Below are positions 1 through 5,970 of a DNA stretch of 5,970 nucleotides, piece by piece. Below the pieces are notes generated by a model. It saw only the letters and a program-made list of their open reading frames with translations, was not told the DNA's origin and made no database searches. A program made the position numbers and the translations under genes. Source of the DNA: CBDVAK01 sp965371945 (lineage in GTDB: Bacteria > Pseudomonadota > Gammaproteobacteria > Competibacterales > JAHEDQ01); contig CBDVAK010000227.1 of the NCBI GenBank assembly GCA_965371945.1, positions 1 to 5,970 on the forward strand, in the 5' to 3' direction. The first letter of the stretch is position 1. Every line of letters starts with the position of its first letter.

Positions 1-413
1 TCATGCCGGTGATCACCATGGCCACCGCCGAAGCCGGGATCTTCGCCCGGTTCACACGCTCGGCCATGCTCGAGGTGCTGAATCAGCAATACATCCGTAC
101 CGCCGTCGCCAAGGGCGTACCGTGGAGCAAGGTGGTGCGCGAGCACGCCTTGCCCAACGCCGCCATCCCCACCGTGACGATCACCGGATTTTTCGTCGGC
201 ACGCTGATCGCCGGCGGCGTCATCACCGAGAACGTCTTCGCCTGGCCCGGTGTGGGGCGTTTGCTGGTGGACTCGGTCGCCAACCGCGACATGGCGGTGG
301 TGCAGATCATTATTCTGCTGATCGCCGTGTCCATGGTGTCGACCAACCTCATCATCGATTTGGCATACGGATGGCTGGATCCCCGGGTTCGGGATCTGCG
401 TGCGGAGGACTGA
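1..413 (+). CDS. ABC transporter permease, DppB/OppB type (C-terminal part, 5' end outside window)
   Basis: This is the last ~136 residues of an inner-membrane permease of the dipeptide/oligopeptide/nickel ABC importer class (binding-protein-dependent transport, BPD_transp_1 fold). The visible part holds the cytoplasmic EAA coupling loop that contacts the ATPase (roughly visible residues 30-52, with Y-I-R-T-A-x-A-K-G and H-A-L-P-N-A). Next is the family's E-N-V-F-A-W-P-G-V-G-R-L segment (76-87), a final membrane helix (about 98-120), and the typical C-terminal Y-x-W-L-D-P-R-V-R ending. Full-length relatives are about 305-340 residues, so some 170-200 residues lie upstream. The ATG at base 3 is probably internal. 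The stop is 5 bp before the partner permease, the usual B-C order of these operons. The substrate cannot be read from a permease; Dpp, Opp, Gsi, Nik and opine-type systems all share these motifs. Confidence 0.93.
   Translation, partial: MPVITMATAEAGIFARFTRSAMLEVLNQQYIRTAVAKGVPWSKVVREHALPNAAIPTVTITGFFVGTLIAGGVITENVFAWPGVGRLLVDSVANRDMAVVQIIILLIAVSMVSTNLIIDLAYGWLDPRVRDLRAED
404..409 (+). promoter_or_regulatory. Ribosome binding site for the DppC-type permease
   Basis: A GGAGGA Shine-Dalgarno sequence sits inside the last codons of the upstream permease, 9 bases before the ATG at 419. It settles the start at 419 although the same frame stays open upstream to 122. It is the only strong Shine-Dalgarno seen at a gene start on the + strand; the downstream genes start at overlapping stop codons. 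Confidence 0.75.
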
Positions 414-418
414 TCAGC

Positions 419-1333
419 ATGGCTAATCAACCCCAAGTCGCGACCCTCGGTGGCACTCCGGCCGAACGAGTGGTCGAGGATTTCCAGGCCCGGCGGCGGC
501 GTTTCTTGCGGCGCTACCCGCCGCTGGTCATGGTCTCGGTCCTGGTGCTGTTCGCCTTGATCGTCATCGCGGTGTTTGCCCCGGACCTCGCGCCTTACGA
601 ATATTCGAAAATGGATTTGCGCGCGCGCTTGCAACCGCCCGTGTGGCTGGACGGCGGCACCTGGAAGCACATGCTGGGCACCGACGATCTTGGCCGCGAC
701 GTGTTGAGCCGGCTCTTTTTTTCCATCCGCATGAGCTTGCTGGTGGCGTTTATCGGTACCATCATCGGTGCGATATTCGGAACTACGGTTGGTTTTCTCG
801 CCGCCCACTTTCGCGGTTGGGTGGACGATCTGGTGATGATGGCGATCGACTTCCAGGCGGCCCTGCCGTTCATGATCATCGCGCTGGCCGTGGTCGCTTT
901 CTTTGGCAACAGCATTGTCTTGTTCATCGCCCTCATGGGCATCTACGGCTGGGAGCGCTACGCCCGTATCACCCGCGGGCTGGCATTGGCGGCCAGCACC
1001 CACGGTTACGCGGTGGCGGCCACCACCCTGGGGGCCACGCCGTTGCGGGTCTACGGGCGCCACATACTGCCCAATATCGCCAGCGCCCTGATCGTCAACA
1101 TGTCGCTCAACTTTCCCGGGACGGTGCTGATGGAGACCTCGTTGAGCTTCCTCGGTCTCGGCGTGCAGCCGCCGCTCACCAGTCTCGGCAACATGCTGGG
1201 CTTCGGGCGGGATTATCTGACCACGGCCTGGTGGATTGCGGTGCTGCCGGGCATCACTATCTTCGTCGCCACGCTGGCCATGAGTCTGCTCGGCGACTGG
1301 GTTCGCGACCGCCTGGATCCGACCTTGAAATGA
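419..1333 (+). CDS. ABC transporter permease, DppC/OppC type
   Basis: A complete 304-residue inner-membrane permease that should pair with the preceding DppB-type subunit to form the channel of a peptide/opine-class ABC importer. In order it shows an Arg-rich cytoplasmic N-terminus (residues 24-32), a first membrane helix (36-55), and the DppC-family signature L-G-T-D-D-L-G-R-D-V-L-S-R (86-98). Further helices lie at about 104-128, 148-172 and 220-236. The EAA loop (about 197-219, A-x-x-L-G-A and H-I-L-P-N) precedes the S-F-L-G-L-G-V-Q-P-P segment (243-252). A last helix (272-292) leads to D-W-V-R-D-R-L-D-P at the C-terminus. The length is normal for the family. The start follows a GGAGGA site, and the stop overlaps the next gene by 4 bp. 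No binding protein or ATPase gene is in the window, so the substrate has to be guessed from the enzymes downstream. Confidence 0.96.
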   Translation: MANQPQVATLGGTPAERVVEDFQARRRRFLRRYPPLVMVSVLVLFALIVIAVFAPDLAPYEYSKMDLRARLQPPVWLDGGTWKHMLGTDDLGRDVLSRLFFSIRMSLLVAFIGTIIGAIFGTTVGFLAAHFRGWVDDLVMMAIDFQAALPFMIIALAVVAFFGNSIVLFIALMGIYGWERYARITRGLALAASTHGYAVAATTLGATPLRVYGRHILPNIASALIVNMSLNFPGTVLMETSLSFLGLGVQPPLTSLGNMLGFGRDYLTTAWWIAVLPGITIFVATLAMSLLGDWVRDRLDPTLK

Positions 1334-2814
1334 GCACAACTCCTACATCTCCGATAAAGTTTTTGCTGGTCGGCTTCGACGGCCTGCGACCGGATGTGGT
1401 CACGCCGGAGCTGATGCCCAGGTTGCACCAGCATGCTGCCGAGGGCGTGGCGTTTCGCAACCACCGCTGCGTCTTTCCCACCGAGACCTATGTCAATCTG
1501 CCCTCGTTGGTGACCGGTTCCACGCCATCCCGGCACGGAATGATCGCCAACTCCTACCTGGATCCGCATGTCGACCCACGCGAACCGTTCAGGGGCTACA
1601 GCGTGCAACGCATCGAGAAAGCGCAGCGCGCCTACGGTGGCCGGCTGTACGAGGCCCAGTCGCTGGGTGAGATTCTGCAGCGCGCGGGGCGGCGCATGGC
1701 GGTGATCAGCACCAACTCGGCGGGCAGCGTACGGCTCAAGCTCCACCAGGTTCTTGACCACAGGCACCTGTCCATGGCCTGCCACACACCGGAGACCTCC
1801 TATCCGCGCGACGAGGTCGCGGAGATCGTGTCAAGGCTGGGGACACCTTCGCAGCGGAGCGCTCCGGATCTGGAGGGCGTGACCTACGCCAGCGACGTGT
1901 TTCTAGAGCATCTGTGCCGGGGCGAGCTTCCGGACTTGACGATCCTCTGGTACGGCGAGCCGGACATCAGCTTTCACGGTTACGGGATCGGGGCGCCGGA
2001 GAGTCGGCAGGTGCTGCGGCATGTGGATGCGGAGTTCGGGCGCGTGCTCGACTGGTGGCAGGCATCGGATCAGCACGAATCATTGCAGATCGTGGCGATC
2101 TCGGATCACGGACATATCACCCAGAAGACCAGGGTCGCCACCGGGGACCTGTTACGGGATGCCGGCTTCAAGGTCGACGACCATTTGCAAGATGGCGCCG
2201 ATCTCGCCTTGTTCGCCGCATACGGTGGTAGCATCTGGGTGCGCGACAAGGACCCGGATCTGACCCGGGCGATCGGCCAGGCGCTGATGGAGCAGGACAC
2301 TTGCGGGATGGTTTTCAGCGCGGGGCGCAATGACGTGGAGGGTATCGTCCCCGGCAGCTTCTCCAAACGGCTGGTGATGGCGGACCATTCACGCTCGCCG
2401 GACATCTACTATATTCTGCGCACCGACGACGAGCCCGACGCACACGGCTACATCGGCAATTGCTACTTCGAGAGTGGACTGCCGGTAGGCGCGGGGATTC
2501 ACGGCGGGTTGCACCGTAACGAGCTGCGCAGCCTGTGCATCACCTCGGGCAGCCTGTTTCACCAGGCAAGGAGCGTGGCAACGCACTCCGGTATCATCGA
2601 TGTCGCGCCGACCATCCTGCACGGGTTGGGAATCGCGGCGCCCCGGACCATGGAAGGACGAGTGCTTCACGAAGCCTTCGCGGAGGGCTCGGGACATCCA
2701 CCGGATCCGGTGCCGGAGCGATACGAGACCGGTACCGGTCACTTCCAGCAGGTGCTTCAGCGCACGCGGATCGGCGACTCTTGTTATCTCGATGGTGGCT
2801 GGCGGTCGGCGTGA
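1330..2814 (+). CDS. Type I phosphodiesterase / nucleotide pyrophosphatase (NPP) family enzyme, alkaline phosphatase superfamily
   Basis: A 494-residue predicted two-metal hydrolase, probably acting on a phosphodiester or related phosphoryl bond. All expected NPP active-site positions are present: metal ligand D17 (G-F-D-G), nucleophile T53 in F-P-T-E-T-Y-V-N, D212 and H216 (E-P-D-I-S-F-H-G), D259 and H260 (S-D-H-G-H), and H391 (G-I-H-G-G). The D-x3-H spacing, the D-H pair and the late G-x-H-G match the Zn1/Zn2 sets known from NPP structures. T-G-S-T-P-S-R-H-G-M (62-71) is also typical. There is no signal peptide: the hydrophobic run at 11-16 is the core strand leading to D17, so the enzyme should be cytoplasmic. 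The ATG at 1330 overlaps the permease stop (ATGA), and the frame is open upstream to 643 only as a shadow of the permease gene. The substrate is unknown; phosphonoacetate hydrolases and choline phosphodiesterases share this fold. Confidence 0.88.
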   Translation: MSTTPTSPIKFLLVGFDGLRPDVVTPELMPRLHQHAAEGVAFRNHRCVFPTETYVNLPSLVTGSTPSRHGMIANSYLDPHVDPREPFRGYSVQRIEKAQRAYGGRLYEAQSLGEILQRAGRRMAVISTNSAGSVRLKLHQVLDHRHLSMACHTPETSYPRDEVAEIVSRLGTPSQRSAPDLEGVTYASDVFLEHLCRGELPDLTILWYGEPDISFHGYGIGAPESRQVLRHVDAEFGRVLDWWQASDQHESLQIVAISDHGHITQKTRVATGDLLRDAGFKVDDHLQDGADLALFAAYGGSIWVRDKDPDLTRAIGQALMEQDTCGMVFSAGRNDVEGIVPGSFSKRLVMADHSRSPDIYYILRTDDEPDAHGYIGNCYFESGLPVGAGIHGGLHRNELRSLCITSGSLFHQARSVATHSGIIDVAPTILHGLGIAAPRTMEGRVLHEAFAEGSGHPPDPVPERYETGTGHFQQVLQRTRIGDSCYLDGGWRSA

Positions 2815-3671
2815 ACCAGGAGACGGAAGTACCGAACCCCCGACTTGATGTCGGAGCCCCCGAGCTCGACTCGGCCGTCTTGAAGGCCTTGCCGGAACTC
2901 CTGCAGTTCGCAAGCACCGTGGCCGACCAGGCACGACGGCCCTCGCTGCGGTATTTTCGCGCCGGCCCCGAGTTGCTTATCAAGGCGGACGGTTCGCCGG
3001 TCACGGTCGCGGATCGCGAAACGGAGTGCCTCATACGAGACCTGCTGTCCCAACGCTACCCTCAACATGCGGTAATCGGCGAAGAGTACGGCTGGACACG
3101 ATCGGATCAACCGTATACGTGGGCCATCGACCCCATCGACGGCACCAAGTCCTACCTGGCCGGTGCCCCGACCTATGGAATGTTGCTGGCGCTCCTGTAC
3201 GACGGGGCACCGGTATTGGGGATCATCGACATCCCCGCCCTGGACGAGCGCTGGTGCGGCGTGGTTGGACGCGCCACGACCATGAACGGCCGGCCGGTAA
3301 AGAGCAGTTCCTGCGCGGGCGTGGAACAGGCGGTCCTGACCGTCATCTCACCGGACAAGCTCAAAGGCGACGAGCGACCCGCGGTGGATGCGTTGAGTGG
3401 TATGGCGCGCGTCTGTCGCTACAGCAGTGACGGTTATGCGCACGCACTGCTCGCCTCGGGCTATCTGGACATGGTTGTGGCGGTTGGTCAGCAGCCTTTC
3501 GACTATCTCGCGGTGGTCTCGGTGGTGGAGGGCGCAGGCGGCTGTATCAGCGACTGGGCCGGCGAGCGCCTCGGCCTCGATTCGGATGGACGCGTCCTGG
3601 TGACCACTACTGCGGAGTTGCACCGGGAGGCGCTGGAGGTCCTGCAAACAGCCGGGAACTGGAGCACATGA
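2811..3671 (+). CDS. Inositol monophosphatase family phosphatase, HisN-type (histidinol-phosphatase-like)
   Basis: A 286-residue Mg-dependent phosphomonoesterase of the IMPase/FBPase fold. Visible motifs are K-A-D-G-S-P-V-T-V-A-D (58-68) near the N-terminus, G-E-E-Y-G (90-94) with metal ligand E91, and D-P-I-D-G-T-K-S-Y (107-115) with D107 and D110. Near the C-terminus are F-D-Y-L-A (230-234) with D231 and E-G-A-G-G. The G-E-E-Y-G form and the stretch after D-G-T (A-P-T-Y-G-M-L-L-A-L-L, then P-V-L-G-I-I-D and E-R-W) resemble HisN-type histidinol-phosphatases more than SuhB or CysQ. No histidine gene is nearby, so another phosphomonoester may be the substrate. The start is taken as GTG 2811, which overlaps the previous stop as GTGA. 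It leaves about 20 divergent residues before the first helix, and no in-frame ATG gives a better fit. The stop overlaps the next gene by 4 bp. Confidence 0.87.
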   Translation: MNQETEVPNPRLDVGAPELDSAVLKALPELLQFASTVADQARRPSLRYFRAGPELLIKADGSPVTVADRETECLIRDLLSQRYPQHAVIGEEYGWTRSDQPYTWAIDPIDGTKSYLAGAPTYGMLLALLYDGAPVLGIIDIPALDERWCGVVGRATTMNGRPVKSSSCAGVEQAVLTVISPDKLKGDERPAVDALSGMARVCRYSSDGYAHALLASGYLDMVVAVGQQPFDYLAVVSVVEGAGGCISDWAGERLGLDSDGRVLVTTTAELHREALEVLQTAGNWST

Positions 3672-4846
3672 AGGATAGCTATGAGGTGGTTGTGGTTGGG
3701 GCGGGTATCGTCGGTGCCGCGATCGCCTACAACCTCACTCAGGCCGGTATCCGGGACGTGCTCGTGCTGGAGAAAGACACTGTGTGCTCTGGTGACACTG
3801 CATACAGCTGTGCCATCGTTCGCACCCACTACTCTAACCCGCTGACTTGCAAAATGGCGACCATCGGCCGCGATGTGCTCGCCGATTTTCCGCAGCGGGT
3901 CGGAGGCGAGTCCGGATTCAGGCGCTGCGGCTATCTGATCTTCTCAGGGCCGGATATGCTTGAGGAATTCGAGCGCAACGTGACCCTGCAACGCGATGCA
4001 GGTGCAGACGTGGATCTGATCGACCCCCTCCAGGCGCTGGAACTGCACCCGCTGCTTGATCCCACCCGCATTGCAGGGGCTGCTTTCGAGCCGCTTTCGG
4101 GATTCGCGGATCCGCACCTCACCACCATGGCCTACGCAGACGCCGCGCGACGATGTGGGGTCGAGATTCGCCAAGGCACGGTGGTGCGCGCTTTGGTGGA
4201 ACACGCCGAGGACCGGGTGAGCGGTGTGCGTACCGATTATGGTGACATATCGGCGGAGCACGTCGTGCTCGCCACCGGGGTCTGGACCAACACCCTGACC
4301 GAGGCGATCGGGCTTCACTATGCGTACCGGACCGTCAATCACAAGGTCGTGCACTTCAGCGTCGATCAGCCGTATTCCGATGAGCGCTACCCCGTGGTTC
4401 GTGATCTGCCCGGTGTCTGTTACAACCGTCCCCACAACGGTGGCGTGCTGTTCGGGGACAGTGGCGGTGGCGAACCGGTGGCGGGCGCGGACGATGTCGA
4501 CCAAAGCCTCGCCCGCGACGCGGCCGGCACATTTTTGGAGAACTTCGCGAACTGTTTTCCGAGTCTGGATGGAGCACGCATCACCAGCCATTGGGCGGGG
4601 CGATACGATGTCTCTCCCGACTCCAATCCCATCATCGGTGGGTTCCCGGGCAAGGACGGAGTAACGGGCGTTTGCGGGCTGTCGGGAGGTGGCTTCAAGC
4701 TGGCCCCCTGCATCGGGCAGATGGTGGCGGAGCAGATCGCCCACGGGGAGAGCCGCATCCTGCCCGGCGAGCCTTACCTGCCGACCCGTTTCGAGCAAGG
4801 CCGGAAGTTCCACACCGCCTATCCCGGCACCGGCGCAATGGCCTGA
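3668..4846 (+). CDS. FAD-dependent oxidoreductase, DAO family (sarcosine/glycine oxidase-like)
   Basis: A 392-residue flavoenzyme of the D-amino-acid oxidase (DAO) fold, predicted to oxidise the C-N bond of an amine or amino acid in the cytoplasm. The N-terminal Rossmann motif is V-G-A-G-I-V-G (10-16), with acidic E35 ending strand 2 to bind the ribose of FAD. I-V-R-T-H-Y-S (50-56) resembles the I-I-R-S-N-Y segment of sarcosine oxidase beta subunits. The second FAD motif is L-A-T-G-V-W-T (201-207). Near the C-terminus are D-V-S-P-D-S-N-P-I-I-G (314-324) and S-G-G-G-F-K-L-A-P (339-347). The Cys that binds FAD covalently in monomeric sarcosine oxidase is not seen; by eye its place aligns with G311. 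The length fits single-subunit family members. The ATG at 3668 overlaps the previous stop (ATGA), with GGAG only 3 bases upstream and GGGA 10 bases upstream. It is the last gene of the operon before the convergent transporter. The substrate is unknown. Confidence 0.9.
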   Translation: MKDSYEVVVVGAGIVGAAIAYNLTQAGIRDVLVLEKDTVCSGDTAYSCAIVRTHYSNPLTCKMATIGRDVLADFPQRVGGESGFRRCGYLIFSGPDMLEEFERNVTLQRDAGADVDLIDPLQALELHPLLDPTRIAGAAFEPLSGFADPHLTTMAYADAARRCGVEIRQGTVVRALVEHAEDRVSGVRTDYGDISAEHVVLATGVWTNTLTEAIGLHYAYRTVNHKVVHFSVDQPYSDERYPVVRDLPGVCYNRPHNGGVLFGDSGGGEPVAGADDVDQSLARDAAGTFLENFANCFPSLDGARITSHWAGRYDVSPDSNPIIGGFPGKDGVTGVCGLSGGGFKLAPCIGQMVAEQIAHGESRILPGEPYLPTRFEQGRKFHTAYPGTGAMA

Positions 4847-4902
4847 ACCAGCATGCGGCGCTGTACCCACCGATATCACAGATACCGGGCGGGACCTCGC
4901 GC

Positions 4903-5970
4903 CTACGGCATGAAGAAGATCTCGCTGTTGGGACCGAGCGGCAGCCCCGTGAACCCCCAGATCAGAAACAGCAGGGTCCAGCTGATGAGAAACACGATGG
5001 AGAACGGGAGCATCAGCGATACCAGCGAACCGATGCCGAAATCCTTCTGATACTTTTGCGCGATCACGATCACGAAGGCGAAATAGGTCATCAGCGGAGT
5101 GATGATGTTGGTGCTGGAGTCACCGATGCGATAGAGCATCTGGGTGGCGGCGGGGGACATGTTCACGGTCATCATGATCGGTACGAAGATCGGCGCGAGG
5201 ATCGCCCACTTGGCTGACGCCGAGCCCATGAACAGATTGATGACGGAGGACAACAGCACGAAACCGACGATCAGTGTCACGGTTCCGACCATGGTCTCGT
5301 GGGGCACCAGCTCGAGCAGTTCCGCTCCTTTCATGGCGATCAGCACGCCGATGTTGGAGGTGTTGAAATAGGCGACGAACTGGGCCATGAAGAACACCAG
5401 AACGACGAAGTTCGCCATGCCCCGCATGGATTCCTCCATGGTATGCGCGAAATCGACCCCGGAGTTGATTTTCTTGACTGCGACACCATAGACAAGCCCC
5501 GGCAGCAGAAACATGAAGAACAGCGCCGAGACGATGACATTGGTGCCGAACAGGGGCGCATGGGTGAAGCCAACGCTGCCAAAGCGTGCTTCGATGGCGG
5601 CGTACTGCTCCGCTGGCAGGGTCGCGGTCGACAGAGTACCCAGCAGTGGCAGAGAGGTATTGACCGGTATCACCATCAGCACCAGGACGATCAGATAGAG
5701 GAGCAGGGTGATGCCGGCCCGGCGCAAACCGCGGTTCTCATCGTCGCTCAACTCGCCCGGGTGGGTGTCGAGTTCCGCCTCGTGCGTCGGCTGGTACTTG
5801 CCAAGGTGAGGCTCGACGATTTTCTCGACCACGAAACTGCCGATGGCGACGATCATGAAGGTCGACACCACCAGGAAATAGTAGTTCATGGTGGCAATGT
5901 TCATGGTCTCGCCAAACTGGGTCCCCACCATCGCGTCACCGGTCTTGGCCGCCGCCAGGGTGAAGCCGCC
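4903..5970 (-). CDS. abgT: AbgT-family transporter (C-terminal part, 5' end outside window)
   Basis: The last 355 residues of an inner-membrane transporter of the AbgT family (p-aminobenzoyl-glutamate uptake AbgT; YdaH and MtrF homologues). The frame is open to the window edge, so the methionine codon at 5929-5931 is internal; full proteins run about 500-550 residues. A long charged cytoplasmic loop (about 5720-5830) splits the helices. The family hallmark N-L-F-M-G-S-A-S-A-K-W lies near 5210-5245 and Y-R-I-G-D-S-S-T-N near 5107-5136. Within it, the Ser, Trp, Pro, Arg, Asp and Pro spacing (W at 0, P +18, R +26, D +29, P +37, S -3) matches positions reported as important in MtrF. The protein ends in F-F-M-P and TAG at 4903-4905. 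It converges on the + strand operon, so it is separately transcribed. The symbol marks the family; the substrate could be p-aminobenzoyl-glutamate, another compound, or an exported drug. Confidence 0.93.
   Translation of the reverse strand, partial: GGFTLAAAKTGDAMVGTQFGETMNIATMNYYFLVVSTFMIVAIGSFVVEKIVEPHLGKYQPTHEAELDTHPGELSDDENRGLRRAGITLLLYLIVLVLMVIPVNTSLPLLGTLSTATLPAEQYAAIEARFGSVGFTHAPLFGTNVIVSALFFMFLLPGLVYGVAVKKINSGVDFAHTMEESMRGMANFVVLVFFMAQFVAYFNTSNIGVLIAMKGAELLELVPHETMVGTVTLIVGFVLLSSVINLFMGSASAKWAILAPIFVPIMMTVNMSPAATQMLYRIGDSSTNIITPLMTYFAFVIVIAQKYQKDFGIGSLVSLMLPFSIVFLISWTLLFLIWGFTGLPLGPNSEIFFMP

Noticed and set aside
643..1329. In-frame extension upstream of the phosphodiesterase start
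   Set aside because: It runs through the DppC-type gene in another frame and gives His/Arg-rich shadow sequence. Recognisable NPP sequence begins just after the ATG at 1330.
83..1339. A 418-codon open frame on the - strand, opposite both permease genes
   Set aside because: Its translation is rich in Gln, His, Arg and Asp with no recognisable fold, as expected opposite GC-rich codons. The + strand has two clear permeases here.
2535..2810. In-frame extension upstream of the IMPase-family start
   Set aside because: It overlaps the conserved C-terminal part of the phosphodiesterase and lacks family similarity. GTG 2811 with the GTGA overlap is the simpler start.
1330..2814. Naming the NPP enzyme as phosphonoacetate hydrolase (PhnA)
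   Set aside because: The two share fold and metal ligands, but nothing visible separates this substrate from other phosphodiesters or phosphonates. The family name is the safe limit.
3944..4879. A 311-codon open frame on the - strand, opposite the flavoenzyme
   Set aside because: There are no motifs or membrane pattern, and the + strand carries all DAO motifs.
4860..4902. Intrinsic terminator between the convergent genes
   Set aside because: Stems are only 4-5 bp and no T-run follows on either strand.
4591..5217. A 208-codon + strand frame spanning the convergent junction
   Set aside because: It is a frame-shifted shadow of the flavoenzyme followed by the antisense of the AbgT gene, with His/Arg/Asp-rich low-complexity translation.
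1..5970. Mobile elements, CRISPR arrays, tRNA/rRNA genes, riboswitches
   Set aside because: No transposase, repeat-spacer pattern, terminal repeats or RNA-gene signature was seen. The window is almost fully occupied by genes, with gaps of only 5 and 56 bp.

Overview
The window looks like chromosomal DNA from a GC-rich proteobacterium. The GC-rich third codon positions, the tight operon packing and the AbgT-family transporter would suit a marine or halophilic gammaproteobacterium, but this is an inference from style and families. No rRNA, tRNA or marker gene fixes the taxon.

About 81% of the window (1-4846, + strand) is one tightly packed operon that is already running at the left edge. It starts with the C-terminal part of a DppB/OppB-type ABC permease (1-413). 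A complete DppC/OppC-type permease follows (419-1333). Next come a type I phosphodiesterase/nucleotide pyrophosphatase (NPP, alkaline phosphatase superfamily) enzyme (1330-2814), an inositol-monophosphatase-family phosphatase that most resembles HisN-type histidinol-phosphatases (2811-3671), and a DAO-fold FAD-dependent amine/amino-acid oxidoreductase (3668-4846). The two permease genes are 5 bp apart, and each of the three later junctions is a 4-bp ATGA or GTGA stop/start overlap. The last four genes are therefore probably made from one message with translational coupling. The substrate-binding protein and ATPases that must serve the permeases are not in the window and probably lie upstream.

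The right end (4903-5970, - strand) is the C-terminal two-thirds of an AbgT-family membrane transporter. It converges on the operon across a 56-bp gap. Its start lies beyond the window.

Taken together, the + strand operon suggests import of an organic phosphate compound by a peptide/opine-type ABC transporter. Intracellular cleavage of a phosphodiester (NPP) would follow, then removal of the remaining phosphate (IMPase family), then oxidation of a released amine or amino acid (DAO). Each enzyme's fold and active-site residues can be seen in the sequence. The pathway and its substrate are inference. No mobile element, repeat array, CRISPR, RNA gene or clear terminator was seen.
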